Part shown: positions 11,394-21,411 of the stretch, one piece after another
How the letters are laid out: each line of letters starts with the position of its first letter
How positions within the stretch are numbered: the stretch's first letter is position 1
DNA from: Sneathiella sp. HT1-7
GTDB taxonomy: Bacteria; Pseudomonadota; Alphaproteobacteria; Sneathiellales; Sneathiellaceae
Direction of reading: 5' to 3'
DNA length: 64,000 bases
Assembly (NCBI RefSeq): GCF_020731145.1
Contig: NZ_JAJFZN010000004.1
Location: 248,001 to 312,000, forward strand
Notes under the pieces: generated by a model
The model's input: only the letters and a program-made list of their open reading frames with translations
Databases searched by the model: none
What the model was told of the DNA's origin: nothing
Made by a program: the position numbers and the translations under genes

Positions 11394-12911
11394 ATGTCCA
11401 TTCAGCCAAGCTTTGCCGATTTCAAAAAGAAACATGAAACCGGCCAGTCACAGATCTTGTGGACGACACTAGTCGCCGATCTGGAAACCCCCGTCTCCGC
11501 GATGATGAAACTCGCGGAAGGACAGGCGAACTCCTTCCTTCTGGAATCCGTCGAGGGAGGCGCTGTTCGCGGTCGCTATTCCATCATCGGCCTGAAACCT
11601 GATCTCATCTGGCGCTGCGACGGAAATGAGGCACGTATCAATCGCATGGCAAGGTTCGACCCCGATGCATTTGTTTCCTGTGACGGCAATGTGCTGGATA
11701 GCTTGCAATCCCTGATCGATGAAAGCCATATTGACCTTCCCGAAAATCTCCCGCCAATGGCGGCTGGTCTGGTGGGCTATATGTCCTATGACACCGTTCG
11801 CCTGATGGAAAAAATTCCGGACGGAAATCCAGATGAACTGCATATTCCAGAAGGGATGTTCATCCGGCCGACAGTTATGGCCATTTTCGACAGCATCCTC
11901 GATCTGGTGACAATCGTGACTCCCGTCTGGACAGATGGCAACCGGTCGGCGCAGGATGCCTATAATCATGCCGCAGAACGCATTGCAGATGCAGTCCATG
12001 ACTTTGAGCGAAGCTTGCCTCATTCAGCCTCCCTTGATGCGGGACAGATTGACCTGCCGGAACCGACATCAAATACTTCTGTTGCTGAGTATCATTCGAT
12101 GGTCGAAAAGGCGAAGGAGTATGTCCGCGCTGGTGATATCTTTCAGGTCGTGCCATCGCAACGCTTTGAGCTGCCGTTTGAGTTGCCTTCGCTAGCTCTA
12201 TACCGGGCGCTCAGACGCACCAACCCGTCTCCATTTATGTTCTACCTGAACTTTGGGGAATTCTCGATCGTGGGTTCCAGCCCGGAAATTCTTGTTCGGC
12301 TGCGCGATAACAAGGTCACAATACGCCCAATCGCTGGCACCCGCCCACGCGGCGCAACGGCTGCCGAGGATGCCGCGCTTGCAGAAGATCTTCTTTCCGA
12401 TCCGAAAGAACTGGCGGAGCATTTGATGCTGCTCGATCTTGGGCGGAACGATGTTGGCAGGGTCGCCAAGATTGGCTCTGTCACCGTCACCGAGAAAATG
12501 GAAATCGAGAATTACTCTCATGTGATGCATATCGTCTCCAACGTGGAAGGCGATATAGCAGACGGACTAACAGCCATCGACGCATTGAAGGCCGGGTTTC
12601 CGGCAGGCACTGTTTCGGGGGCACCGAAAGTGCGTGCGATGGAAATCATTGATGAGCTAGAAAAGAGCCGCCGCGGCATCTATGGTGGCGCTGTGGGCTA
12701 TATTTCTGCGAATGGCTCCATGGATACCTGCATTGCGCTTCGGACCGCACTTGTAAAAGACAACAAAGTCTATATTCAGGCGGGCGGCGGCGTTGTTGCA
12801 GACAGTGATCCAGACGCAGAGTATCAAGAGACGGTCAACAAGGCCAAGGCTCTCGTCCGGGCGGCACAGGAAGCCGTTCGCTATGCCTCCGATACAGGCC
12901 GCAACCGCTAG
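11394..12911 (+). CDS. trpE: Anthranilate synthase component I
   Basis: First step of tryptophan synthesis: chorismate plus ammonia to anthranilate and pyruvate. The 505-residue protein has an N-terminal regulatory domain and a C-terminal chorismate-binding domain with IRPIAGTRPRG, LMLLDLGRNDVGRVA and GTVSGAPKVRAMEI blocks. It lies 4 bases downstream of ppiD. No trp leader peptide or attenuator fits in that gap, so any attenuation would act elsewhere. The other trp genes follow only after an opposite-strand gene. A para-aminobenzoate synthase role is unlikely given trpG, trpD and trpC nearby. Confidence 0.97.
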   Translation: MSIQPSFADFKKKHETGQSQILWTTLVADLETPVSAMMKLAEGQANSFLLESVEGGAVRGRYSIIGLKPDLIWRCDGNEARINRMARFDPDAFVSCDGNVLDSLQSLIDESHIDLPENLPPMAAGLVGYMSYDTVRLMEKIPDGNPDELHIPEGMFIRPTVMAIFDSILDLVTIVTPVWTDGNRSAQDAYNHAAERIADAVHDFERSLPHSASLDAGQIDLPEPTSNTSVAEYHSMVEKAKEYVRAGDIFQVVPSQRFELPFELPSLALYRALRRTNPSPFMFYLNFGEFSIVGSSPEILVRLRDNKVTIRPIAGTRPRGATAAEDAALAEDLLSDPKELAEHLMLLDLGRNDVGRVAKIGSVTVTEKMEIENYSHVMHIVSNVEGDIADGLTAIDALKAGFPAGTVSGAPKVRAMEIIDELEKSRRGIYGGAVGYISANGSMDTCIALRTALVKDNKVYIQAGGGVVADSDPDAEYQETVNKAKALVRAAQEAVRYASDTGRNR

Positions 12912-12916
12912 TCAAG

Positions 12917-14011
12917 CTAACCTTTGAAGGTCAGGGCTGTCACCGCGCTGATCGGCACGAACAGGAAACCTTTTTTCTTGGCTTCAGGCAGCCATTTTTG
13001 AAGGACCCGAATGGTCGCCGGATGCGGATGGCCGATGGCAATAGCCACGCCTGCCCGTTCGGCAGTTGCCTCCACCTCGGCGAGCTGTTTCAGGATCGCT
13101 TTTTCATCAATGACGTGATCTATAAAGATGTCCCGCTTGGCCGATGGCATGCCACGCTCAACGGCAAGGCGATATCCGGTTGAGGCGGATGTTGTCTTGG
13201 AATCAAGGAACAGGAGTCCCCTTGCCGCCATAATATCCATCACGATGGCCATCGCCTCTCCGTCCGCGGTAAAGCGGCTGCCCATATGGTTATTAACGCC
13301 GACATAACCTTTAAAACTATCAAGATTGCGTATGGTCCGTGCCTTGAGTTCTTCCCTTGATAAGCCCGTCACTAAGGCATCCGGGCCAGGGTCAACATGA
13401 TGATCTGTTGGCTCCATCGGCAAATGCAGCATAATTTCATTGCCATTCTGGCGCGCCAATTCCACCTTACCCTGAAGGCCAGGCGCGTAAGGCAAAAACG
13501 CCATCGTCAAAAGCGCAGGCAGATCATTGAGTGCCACAACCCGCCGGTGACTAAGTCCGACATCATCGATGACAATAGCGATCAACGGCCTTCCCTGAAG
13601 GGGCGGCGTCAAGGCTGCATAGCGCTTCCACGCCGGCATTTCGTCACGAAGACCGTCCGCCTGTGTCGCTAAAGAAACTGGCTCAGATACAACCTCTATC
13701 ACAGACTCAACCGACGCCGTTTCCGGTATCGTGACTGGGTAATCGTTATAGGTAAATGGGCTTTGCGGCACGAGCGGATCAGGACGTGCAGCAGGTTCAA
13801 CCGCTGCTGTCGGTATAGCAAGAGCACTTACCGACCGAATTTCCGGCGCACTTTCGAAGGGTTCAAATATCTTGCCAATTAAAATGCCCCCGCTCGCGCT
13901 GATCATGAGGACAGCCGCGCAAAGAACAACCACGCGGATCGGTGATGCCGTCAATCGATCCACCCGAGATTGCCCCTCCGGTTTCTTTTTCCCCTTTTGT
14001 CGGGATGGCAT
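12917..14011 (-). CDS. Divergent polysaccharide deacetylase family protein (YibQ-like)
   Basis: Membrane-anchored protein of 364 residues. A basic N-terminus is followed by a membrane segment at about 26-48, a Pro/Ala-rich periplasmic linker to about 130, then the YibQ/DUF610 domain with IAIVIDDVGLS, LLTMAFLPYAPG, EIMLHLPMEP and VGVNNHMGSRFT blocks. The fold is related to polysaccharide deacetylases; the biochemical role of the family is unsettled, probably cell-wall or glycan related. It is usually found beside murein hydrolase or ctpA genes, but here lies convergent with trpE (5-base gap) and divergent from trpG, splitting the trp cluster. Confidence 0.92.
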   Translation of the reverse strand: MPSRQKGKKKPEGQSRVDRLTASPIRVVVLCAAVLMISASGGILIGKIFEPFESAPEIRSVSALAIPTAAVEPAARPDPLVPQSPFTYNDYPVTIPETASVESVIEVVSEPVSLATQADGLRDEMPAWKRYAALTPPLQGRPLIAIVIDDVGLSHRRVVALNDLPALLTMAFLPYAPGLQGKVELARQNGNEIMLHLPMEPTDHHVDPGPDALVTGLSREELKARTIRNLDSFKGYVGVNNHMGSRFTADGEAMAIVMDIMAARGLLFLDSKTTSASTGYRLAVERGMPSAKRDIFIDHVIDEKAILKQLAEVEATAERAGVAIAIGHPHPATIRVLQKWLPEAKKKGFLFVPISAVTALTFKG

Positions 14012-14210
14012 TTAAAATAATCCCCTCGTCAAACACTACGGGTTACTCAACAGCAACTTACCTATGATAATTCTATTTCAATATGGTAAACAAGGCATAA
14101 AGATGGCGGCCCATCGCGTGGGCGAGGGTATTTGTACTCTTGATTTTGTTTAAAAAAAAGAGAAACTGCTAATTGGGGCCTTGAAGTCTCCCGTCCTTGT
14201 CGACAAAATT

Positions 14211-14241
14211 CTGACGCACATTTAAGAAAGCGTGATATAGT
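14211..14241 (+). promoter_or_regulatory. Probable trpG promoter giving a leaderless message
   Basis: An extended -10 (TG-A-TATAGT, 14233-14241) ends six bases before the trpG ATG at 14248, with a CTGACG -35-like element at 14211-14216. Transcription would start at or next to the ATG, and no Shine-Dalgarno is present. The 236-base gap shared with the divergent deacetylase gene holds no other feature I can support. Confidence 0.4.
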
Positions 14242-14247
14242 ACTGAT

Positions 14248-14841
14248 ATGATTACGTTAATTGATAATTACGACAGCTTTACCTATAATCTCGTGCATTT
14301 CCTTGGGGAATTAGGCGCGGATGTGAAGGTCTATCGCAACAATGTGGTGACCGTGGATGAACTGTTCGAAGAAAATCCCTCCGGCATAGTTCTGTCTCCC
14401 GGCCCATGCGATCCGGATCGGGCAGGCATCTGCCTTGAAACAGTTAAACGTGCCAGTGTGACCGGAATGCCCGTTTTAGGCGTTTGCCTCGGCCATCAAA
14501 CAATCGGGCAGGCATTCGGTGGCAAAGTCGTCCGTGCCGATCAGCTTATGCATGGCAAAACATCGGAGATTATCCATAACGGCACGGGCCTCTTTAAGGG
14601 GCTGCCTAACCGCTTTACTGCGACGCGCTATCATTCCCTGACCATCGATCCGGCAACCGTTCCCAACACTCTGGAAGTGACCGCGACAACGGAAGACGGG
14701 GTTATTATGGGCCTCAGTCACAAGAGCCTGCCGCTGCACGGCGTTCAGTTCCATCCCGAAAGCATTGCGTCCGAACATGGACATGATCTTCTGCAAAATT
14801 TCCTTAACCTTACTCGCCCGGATTCCAAGGCCGCGGCATGA
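14248..14841 (+). CDS. trpG: Anthranilate synthase component II (glutamine amidotransferase)
   Basis: Supplies ammonia from glutamine to TrpE. The 197-residue class I amidotransferase has catalytic Cys80 in LGVCLGHQ, and His169 and Glu171 in VQFHPES. The family N-terminus MITLIDNYDSFTYNL confirms the start, although no ribosome site precedes it. It heads the trpG-trpD-trpC-moaC-moeA operon, and its stop overlaps the trpD start by four bases (ATGA). In some bacteria the same protein also serves PabB. Confidence 0.98.
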   Translation: MITLIDNYDSFTYNLVHFLGELGADVKVYRNNVVTVDELFEENPSGIVLSPGPCDPDRAGICLETVKRASVTGMPVLGVCLGHQTIGQAFGGKVVRADQLMHGKTSEIIHNGTGLFKGLPNRFTATRYHSLTIDPATVPNTLEVTATTEDGVIMGLSHKSLPLHGVQFHPESIASEHGHDLLQNFLNLTRPDSKAAA

Positions 14842-15878
14842 GTGATGTTCAACCTAATTTCAAGGCGCTGGTCACAAAGATCGCTGCTGGCCAGACGTTA
14901 AGCCAAGCTGAGGCGAAAATCGCCTTTAACATCATCCTCTCCGGCGACGCGACGCCTTCGCAGATGGGTGCCTTTCTGATGGGACTTCATTTGCGTGGCG
15001 AAACAGTCGATGAACTGATTGGCGGTGTCTCTGTCTTGCGGGAAAAGGCGACCTACATCACGGCTCCAGAAAATGCGGTAGATGTGGTTGGTACTGGCGG
15101 GGATGGCCACGGCACGCTCAATATCTCAACGGCCGCTGCTTTTGTGACCGCTGGCGCAGGCGTTCCCGTTGCCAAGCATGGCAACAAAGCCGCCTCCTCC
15201 CGCTCCGGCACGGCGGATGTTCAGGCTGTTCTCGGCATCAATACGGAATGTGATTTTGACCTGACACAGCGCGCGGTTCATGAGGCTGGCATTGGCTTTA
15301 TGGTCGCCTATCGTCATCATGGGGCCATGCGGCATGTCGGTCCAACACGGGTAGAACTTGGCATTCGCACCATTTTCAACCTCCTCGGTGTTATGTCTAA
15401 CCCAGCCGCTGTGAAGCGCCAGTTAATCGGTGTGTATGATCCGCGCTGGATGCGGCCGATGGCCGAAACCCTGAAGGAACTTGGTTCTACCCATATATGG
15501 GTCATGCATGGCTCTGATGGTCTTGACGAACTAACGACAACGGGGCCCTCTAAAGTTGTCGAGATGAAGAACGGTGATTTTTCAGAATTTGACATTACAC
15601 CCGAGGAATTTGGCCTCAAGAAAGTCTCGCTTGAGGATTTGAAGGGCGGCACACCGGAAGAAAATGCGAAAGCCCTTATGGGGTTACTAAACGGGGAGAA
15701 AGGTCCCTACCGTGACGTAACCCTGTTGAATGCGGGCGCGGCAATTATGATCGGCGGAAAATGTGACACGGTAGCGGACGGCATCAAACTTGCCAAGCAG
15801 TCCATCGATAGCGGCAAGGCGCTCACCGCCTTTGAGACGTTAAAGCGCATCTCCAATGAAACAGGACACAGCGAATGA
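14838..15878 (+). CDS. trpD: Anthranilate phosphoribosyltransferase
   Basis: Transfers phosphoribose from PRPP to anthranilate. The 346-residue protein has the PRPP-binding VGTGGDG motif at about residue 80, the [16 protein letters not shown] block and [14 protein letters not shown], all intact. Overlaps trpG at its start and trpC at its end by four bases each, indicating translational coupling. Confidence 0.99.
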   Translation: MSDVQPNFKALVTKIAAGQTLSQAEAKIAFNIILSGDATPSQMGAFLMGLHLRGETVDELIGGVSVLREKATYITAPENAVDVVGTGGDGHGTLNISTAAAFVTAGAGVPVAKHGNKAASSRSGTADVQAVLGINTECDFDLTQRAVHEAGIGFMVAYRHHGAMRHVGPTRVELGIRTIFNLLGVMSNPAAVKRQLIGVYDPRWMRPMAETLKELGSTHIWVMHGSDGLDELTTTGPSKVVEMKNGDFSEFDITPEEFGLKKVSLEDLKGGTPEENAKALMGLLNGEKGPYRDVTLLNAGAAIMIGGKCDTVADGIKLAKQSIDSGKALTAFETLKRISNETGHSE

Positions 15879-16666
15879 GCATTCTTGCAAAAATTTGCGA
15901 TGATAAGCGCGAGCATGTTCGTGAAGCTAAAATCCGCACCTCCCTCTCAGATATTGAGGCCGCGGCCAAAGCCGTCACTGCACCGCGTGGCTTTATCCGT
16001 GCTCTCAAAGCCCGCCGGGAGGCAGGGGAATATGGCCTGATCGCCGAGATCAAGAAGGCCTCCCCCTCGAAAGGATTGATCCGCGCAGATTTTGATCCAC
16101 CGTCCCTCGCCAAGGCCTATGAAGACGGCGGCGCAACTTGTCTTTCCGTACTTACGGATATTCCTTATTTTCAGGGCTCCGACGATTATCTCATAGCTGC
16201 GCGGAATGCGGTGTCCCTGCCTGTTTTGCGAAAAGATTTTATGATCGATCCCTATCAGGTGGCTGAAGCCCGCGCGCTCGGGGCCGACTGCATCCTGCTC
16301 ATCATGGCAGCGCTTGATGATACCGAGGCGGAAGAACTTGAATCTTGCGCACAGGATTGGGGTATGGATGTGCTGATCGAGGTACATGATCGGGTAGAGT
16401 TGAACCGGGCTGTAAAGCTTAAAAGCCCGCTGATCGGTATTAACAATCGAAACCTGAAAACACTGGAAGTGAATATCGCGACGACAGAAGAGCTCGCCGG
16501 TGCCCTGCCAGATGATTGCATCGCCGTCAGCGAAAGCGGCCTTTATACGCCAGAGGATCTCACCCGCATGGAAAAGGCGGGCTGCGGCTGCTTCCTGGTT
16601 GGCGAATCCCTGATGCGGCAGGATGATGTAGCTGCCGCCGTTCGCATCCTGCTCCACCGGGCTTAA
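15875..16666 (+). CDS. trpC: Indole-3-glycerol phosphate synthase
   Basis: Closes the indole ring from carboxyphenylaminodeoxyribulose-5-phosphate; a monofunctional TIM barrel of 263 residues, not fused to TrpF. Conserved blocks are [36 protein letters not shown] and AVSESGLY. It overlaps trpD by four bases. trpF, trpB and trpA are not in the window; in alphaproteobacteria they commonly form a separate cluster. Confidence 0.99.
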   Translation: MSILAKICDDKREHVREAKIRTSLSDIEAAAKAVTAPRGFIRALKARREAGEYGLIAEIKKASPSKGLIRADFDPPSLAKAYEDGGATCLSVLTDIPYFQGSDDYLIAARNAVSLPVLRKDFMIDPYQVAEARALGADCILLIMAALDDTEAEELESCAQDWGMDVLIEVHDRVELNRAVKLKSPLIGINNRNLKTLEVNIATTEELAGALPDDCIAVSESGLYTPEDLTRMEKAGCGCFLVGESLMRQDDVAAAVRILLHRA

Positions 16667-16676
16667 GGAGAGCATT

Positions 16677-17153
16677 TTGAGAAAGCTGACCCATTTCGAT
16701 AAAAAGGGTGCGGCCCATATGGTCGATGTGGGCGATAAGGATGTAACAGAACGAGAGGCCACTGCCGCCGCCTGCATCAAGATGGCGCCCGAGACCCTGA
16801 AACTCATACAGGATGGCGATGCTAAAAAGGGCGATGTTCTGGGCGTCGCCCGCCTTGCCGGGATAATGGCAGCCAAGAAAACATCAGACCTTATCCCACT
16901 TTGCCACCCTCTCGCGCTCAGCAATGTCACGGTCGATTTTACCATTCAGAAAGCAGAGAACATGATTGAGGTTCGTGCCACCTGCAAGCTGAAGGGCCGC
17001 ACCGGCGTGGAGATGGAGGCGCTTACCGCCGCATCGATAGCCGCGCTCACCATTTATGATATGTGTAAGGCAGTCGATCGCGGCATGACTATTCTCAATA
17101 CGCGGTTATTAAAGAAAAGCGGCGGCAAATCAGGAACTTATGAAGCATCATGA
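16677..17153 (+). CDS. moaC: Cyclic pyranopterin monophosphate synthase
   Basis: Second step of molybdenum cofactor synthesis, forming cyclic pyranopterin monophosphate. At 158 residues it is full length, with [13 protein letters not shown] at the start, the conserved [12 protein letters not shown] in the middle and [22 protein letters not shown]. The start is TTG 16677, supported by AAGGAGAG a few bases upstream. It lies 10 bases after trpC and overlaps moeA by four bases; trpC-moaC-moeA linkage is common in this class. Confidence 0.98.
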   Translation: MRKLTHFDKKGAAHMVDVGDKDVTEREATAAACIKMAPETLKLIQDGDAKKGDVLGVARLAGIMAAKKTSDLIPLCHPLALSNVTVDFTIQKAENMIEVRATCKLKGRTGVEMEALTAASIAALTIYDMCKAVDRGMTILNTRLLKKSGGKSGTYEAS

Positions 17154-18364
17154 TTTCCGTAGATGAAGCCCGCACAAAAATCCTGAAAGACATTCTTCCC
17201 GTTGGAACGGAAGTTGTTGCGCTCAGCGCGGCGGCAGGCCGCGTGATGGCGGAAGATGCCCTCTCCCGCCGGACCCAGCCTCCTGCCGATATGTCTGCGA
17301 TGGATGGCTTCGCGGTCAAGACAGGCGATCTTAAATCGATCCCGATGGATCTCAAGATCATCGGGGAAGTCCCCGCAGGTGGCGCCTACGATAAAGAGGT
17401 GAAGGCGGGCGAGGCCGTGCGTATTTTCACCGGCGCCCCTCTGCCCCAAGGGACCGACACAATCATCATTCAGGAAGACACCGACTTTAGCAACGAAACT
17501 GTTACCGTCAAAGAAGGCGCGGCAAAGGGCACCTATGTCAGACCGGCCGGACTTGATTTTCGTCAAGGCGATGTTGGCCTTACCGCGCCGCGAATTTTAA
17601 GCCCGCGCGATATCGGCCTGCTGGCCGCCATGAATATTCCGTGGGTGACTGTCCGGCGTAAGCCGAAGATCGCCTTGCTTTCCACCGGCGATGAACTTGT
17701 CCGCCCTGGTGAGCCAATCGGCCCAAACCAGATTATTTCCTCGAACAGCTTGCTTGTCGCGGCACTTATCGAGGCAGCGGGCGGAGAGGCCATTGATCTC
17801 GGCATCGCGATGGACAATGCCGAGTCTTTGCGTGAAAAGGTAAAGGACGCCAAATCGGCAGATATGCTTATTACTTTGGGCGGCGCGTCGGTTGGTGATC
17901 ATGACCTGATCCAGCCGGTTCTCGGCAAGGAAGGGCTTTCCGTAGATTTCTGGCGGATTGCCATGCGCCCTGGTAAACCGCTTATGTTTGGCAGCTTCTC
18001 CGGCATACCCATGCTCGGTATGCCGGGCAACCCAGTCTCCAGCATGATTTGCAGCTACCTCTTCCTTATCCCGGCACTTGATGCCTTGCGCGGCATTATC
18101 CCGCGACGTCCAACGCGGCAGAAGGCCTTACTCGGTCATGCAATGAAAGCAAATGACCAGCGTGAAGACTATATGCGCGCCACTATTACCGGCGAGAAAG
18201 ACGGTCGGCCCGTTGTTGAGCTGTTCGCAAAGCAAGACAGTTCCATGCTCTCCCCGCTTTCCTCAGCCGATTGCCTGATTGTCCGCGCTCCCTTCGCCGA
18301 CGCGCTACAAAAAGGGGCAGAGGTTGACATGATCCCGCTTACTCAACCATATCCTGCCGTCTGA
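17150..18364 (+). CDS. moeA: Molybdopterin molybdenumtransferase
   Basis: Inserts molybdenum into adenylylated molybdopterin. The 404-residue protein carries MoeA N-terminal domain blocks ([23 protein letters not shown]), the central MoaB/Mog-like domain ([26 protein letters not shown]) and a C-terminal domain IV. It shares the ATGA overlap with moaC. A gap of about 100 bases with the lexA regulatory sites follows. Confidence 0.98.
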   Translation: MISVDEARTKILKDILPVGTEVVALSAAAGRVMAEDALSRRTQPPADMSAMDGFAVKTGDLKSIPMDLKIIGEVPAGGAYDKEVKAGEAVRIFTGAPLPQGTDTIIIQEDTDFSNETVTVKEGAAKGTYVRPAGLDFRQGDVGLTAPRILSPRDIGLLAAMNIPWVTVRRKPKIALLSTGDELVRPGEPIGPNQIISSNSLLVAALIEAAGGEAIDLGIAMDNAESLREKVKDAKSADMLITLGGASVGDHDLIQPVLGKEGLSVDFWRIAMRPGKPLMFGSFSGIPMLGMPGNPVSSMICSYLFLIPALDALRGIIPRRPTRQKALLGHAMKANDQREDYMRATITGEKDGRPVVELFAKQDSSMLSPLSSADCLIVRAPFADALQKGAEVDMIPLTQPYPAV

Positions 18365-18394
18365 TGTAACGGCCGTAGCGCTTGCTCTTTTTCC

Positions 18395-18449
18395 TTGACG
18401 GAGAAAGAGAACTTTTATAGAACATTCATGAAATGTTTTTGATTTGTTC
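18395..18449 (+). promoter_or_regulatory. lexA promoter with two LexA boxes
   Basis: A -35-like TTGACG (18395-18400) is followed by a perfect LexA box on the minus-strand reading, GAAC-TTTTATA-GAAC (18409-18423), which covers the expected -10. A second site, GTTT-N7-GTTC (18435-18449), differs from the consensus by one base and lies between the promoter and the lexA ATG at 18468. The consensus GTTC-N7-GTTC is the known alphaproteobacterial SOS box. This indicates classical autorepression. Confidence 0.85.
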
Positions 18450-18467
18450 TATACGGTGGATTATCAT

Positions 18468-19190
18468 ATGCTGACTAAAAAACAGCACCAACTCCTTCTA
18501 TACATCCATGAATGTCTGGAAAAGCGAGGAGTTTCTCCTTCTTTCGACGAAATGAAGGAAGCGCTTGATTTAAAATCTAAATCCGGCATTCACCGATTGA
18601 TTACAGGCCTGACAGAACGAGGCTTTATCCGCCGTCTGCCGCATCGTGCGCGGGCACTCGAAGTGTTGAAGCTCCCCGATGATCTCAGAAACAGGATTGC
18701 GGCGGACGCGAATATCACCAAAACATCGGGCTCTCCCAAATTGGTCGAGGTTAATTTCGGGCGTGCGAAAGAAGACGCAAGCAGTTCCGTCAATTTGGAT
18801 GAAGATGGTTCTATTTCTCTCCCGCTTTATGGACGGATCGCTGCCGGTACAGCGATTGAGGCTTTAAGCGACCCCAGCAATTTTGTGAGCGTGCCTGCAG
18901 GAATGGTTGGTCTGGGCCGTCATTATTGCTTGGAAGTTGCCGGCGATTCGATGATCGATGCCGGTATTCATGATGGCGATACTGTTATCATCCACGAAAG
19001 CGAGACGGCTGAGAACGGCAGGATTGTAGTCGCGCTGATTGATGATAACGAGGTAACTCTCAAGAGGCTCCGGCGCAAAGGCGGCTCCATCGCGCTTGAA
19101 GCGGCTAATCCTGATTATGAAACCCGTATTTTTGGTCCCGATCAAGTCAAGGTGCAGGGGCATCTAGTGGGACTGTTCCGCCAATATTAA
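18468..19190 (+). CDS. lexA: SOS repressor LexA
   Basis: Transcriptional repressor that cleaves itself when RecA is activated, derepressing DNA-damage genes. From ATG 18468 the protein is 240 residues and begins [15 protein letters not shown], the usual family start; upstream in-frame codons are discarded. The winged-helix domain covers about 1-65. The cleavage site is Ala126-Gly127 in GRIAAGTA, and the Ser161 (AGDSM) and Lys199 (VTLKR) dyad is intact. Length and the long linker fit the alphaproteobacterial type. Two LexA boxes lie in its promoter and another controls the small ORF near 43.3 kb. Confidence 0.99.
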   Translation: MLTKKQHQLLLYIHECLEKRGVSPSFDEMKEALDLKSKSGIHRLITGLTERGFIRRLPHRARALEVLKLPDDLRNRIAADANITKTSGSPKLVEVNFGRAKEDASSSVNLDEDGSISLPLYGRIAAGTAIEALSDPSNFVSVPAGMVGLGRHYCLEVAGDSMIDAGIHDGDTVIIHESETAENGRIVVALIDDNEVTLKRLRRKGGSIALEAANPDYETRIFGPDQVKVQGHLVGLFRQY

Positions 19191-19201
19191 ATTAAATTAG
19201 G

Positions 19202-21295
19202 TCACTCAGCCTTCTCAGGGCGGTTTCGGTATCTTTCCGGCACCCATGGACGGTCACCGCGCAGATCATTGGCTGTGTCAACCTGCAGTTTCCCATCCGA
19301 CATAAAATAGAGGCTATGTGAACCGCGGCGCCAGAGATCGAACTTATCTATGACGAGTTGCGCATTTTTGCAATTTTTCGGTGCAGGAATGCGGCTCACG
19401 ATGATATTGGCACGTCGGCAATCCATCTCCACCCCGGACATAGTCTCCGGAAACGCAATCAATTCCGAGTTCTGGCGCAATACACATCCTGAAGGATCAC
19501 AAACGAGATTTGAGGGTTGTTCATCCACCACATCCATTCCCATAACGAGCCGCCAACGGTCGGCTTCGAACCGGTCCGCCCTTTGGGAGGAGTAGTATGT
19601 CTCCCCCTCCCCGGTTTTCAAGGCATAAAGGTTCCCGCTATCAGAGATCAATATATCCGGCGATCGATTACTAAAGATTGTCAGCATAAGGGCTACAAGC
19701 ATTGGAAGGGCGATCCAACGGACGGGCTGTCGCCAGATAATAAACCATAGCCCAATAAATGTGCCCCCGATCAGTTGGAGCGCTGAAAAAGTTCCGAGAT
19801 AGAGCACCGCGTCGGGTAAAGTTGCCGTTTCATGCGCTACCCAGAGAATAAGATCAATCCCGCTACCGACAATGCTAAGCGGGAAGGTAAAGTCGAACGG
19901 GAGGCCAATAAAGGCCAGAATAACTCCCGGCATAACCCAGAGCCCCATTATTGGTACGGCGAACAGATTGGCAATCAGGCTATAGGTCGCGACCTGACCA
20001 AAATGATAAAGTGCAAAGGGTGCTGTCGCGAGTCCCGCGACAAGGGAGGTCAGGGCTACACCAACGATATAGGCCACGCCCCTTCTGATCATTCCGCCGC
20101 TTCGCGCAAAGCGGGAGAGAGCCGGTCCGGCTTGCTCGTAAAGGGATATAAGCGCGAACACAGCCGCAAAGGACATTTGGAAACTGGCACTCACCAGGCT
20201 TTCCGGAAACAGAATTAGAATAATCACCGCAGCAATCGCAACCATCCGAAGCGAAAGCGCGGTTCTATCGAAACAAATGGCAAGAAAAAGAGCCGCAATC
20301 ATGATAAAGGCGCGGATGGCTGAAACACTCATCCCGCTAACAAACAGATATCCCGCGAGGCCAATCAGCGCAACAATTGCCGCAACTTTCTTCACCGGAT
20401 AGTAAAGGGCAATGTAAGGGGAAAGAACCATCAGGAAACGCACAGCGAAGAAAATCAGCCCCCCGATCATCCCCATATGCATACCCGAAATTGCCAACAA
20501 ATGAGCGAGGCCGGAAAATCGCATGGCATCGAGTTGATCCTCCGGGATTGCCGCCTTGTCGCCGGTCATGATCGCGATGGCAAAGCCTGCATCCTCCGGT
20601 GGCGCGTTGGCAATTACGAATTCCGCAATACTTGCTCTTATTTCGGATGATAAGCTCCGCATTCGTGAAAGCAGGCTATGTTCCTGCCCGACAACGTCAA
20701 ACGCGCTGATGCTATAACCAACAGCGCCAATGGACTTAAAAAAAGAATGTCGCTGGAAATCATAGCCCCCTGGATAGGCCGGTTCAGGCGGCGGCAGCAG
20801 AACCGCCTTCACTTTAACGATCTGGCCGGGGCTGATTTCCCGGAAATTTGTTCGCGAAGACAGCCGGACATAGGCAAGCGACGGAATATCATTATCTGTT
20901 TCGAGCCGCAGATCGCCGATTAGAAATTTTGCGGATTTATAGCTGGTTGATTTTTCAAGGACACGGCCGGTCAGTTCCGTTACCAATTTCTTCTGCAATA
21001 TTGGCGCAGTAACAATCTCTGTGCGCAGAATTGCCGCCGAAAAACCAATGGAAACAAGACACACCGCCCCAATGAACAAACGAGCCGAAGGAACTGCCCT
21101 ATCCTTCAGAGCGTAAATCAGGAGCAAGAGAGGGACCGGCAGTGCAACCCAAGACAGATCAGGCTCAAACAACAGAGAGAAGTAAATAGCAATGCCGGAA
21201 CCGATCAATGCCGGAAACCAGAGGAACCAACGGGTCCGGTCCCGGAGGAATTGAGCCATCAGATTATCATGGTCAAATAGGCCCAAAAGGCTCAT
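19202..21295 (-). CDS. comEC: ComEC/Rec2 family DNA-uptake channel protein
   Basis: Polytopic inner-membrane protein of 697 residues for transport of single-stranded DNA in natural transformation. It has N-terminal membrane segments, a soluble DUF4131/OB-like part around 100-190, and the Competence domain (about 230-510) with HLLAISGMHMG and the VSGMSVSAIRAFIM block. The C-terminal 160 residues sit where a metallo-beta-lactamase domain occurs in Bacillus ComEC, but no HxHxDH motif is seen, so that nuclease-like domain is absent or degenerate. It is convergent with lexA (11-base gap) and divergent from gltX. Linkage to lexA and gltX is common in alphaproteobacteria. Confidence 0.93.
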   Translation of the reverse strand: MSLLGLFDHDNLMAQFLRDRTRWFLWFPALIGSGIAIYFSLLFEPDLSWVALPVPLLLLIYALKDRAVPSARLFIGAVCLVSIGFSAAILRTEIVTAPILQKKLVTELTGRVLEKSTSYKSAKFLIGDLRLETDNDIPSLAYVRLSSRTNFREISPGQIVKVKAVLLPPPEPAYPGGYDFQRHSFFKSIGAVGYSISAFDVVGQEHSLLSRMRSLSSEIRASIAEFVIANAPPEDAGFAIAIMTGDKAAIPEDQLDAMRFSGLAHLLAISGMHMGMIGGLIFFAVRFLMVLSPYIALYYPVKKVAAIVALIGLAGYLFVSGMSVSAIRAFIMIAALFLAICFDRTALSLRMVAIAAVIILILFPESLVSASFQMSFAAVFALISLYEQAGPALSRFARSGGMIRRGVAYIVGVALTSLVAGLATAPFALYHFGQVATYSLIANLFAVPIMGLWVMPGVILAFIGLPFDFTFPLSIVGSGIDLILWVAHETATLPDAVLYLGTFSALQLIGGTFIGLWFIIWRQPVRWIALPMLVALMLTIFSNRSPDILISDSGNLYALKTGEGETYYSSQRADRFEADRWRLVMGMDVVDEQPSNLVCDPSGCVLRQNSELIAFPETMSGVEMDCRRANIIVSRIPAPKNCKNAQLVIDKFDLWRRGSHSLYFMSDGKLQVDTANDLRGDRPWVPERYRNRPEKAE

Positions 21296-21411
21296 AGCTC
21301 GCGCCTTCCAACGGCATACTTGCCCTCTGCCGAGACACAGGGTACAAATGCCTGCTTTTTACTGATCACCCGGATCAATTTTATAACTGACGAATTGCAA
21401 AGTAAATTCCT

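Noticed and set aside
15947-16945. 332-codon minus-strand ORF opposite trpC and moaC
   Set aside because: Spans two real plus-strand genes with intact motifs; no ribosome site or domain; antisense shadow.
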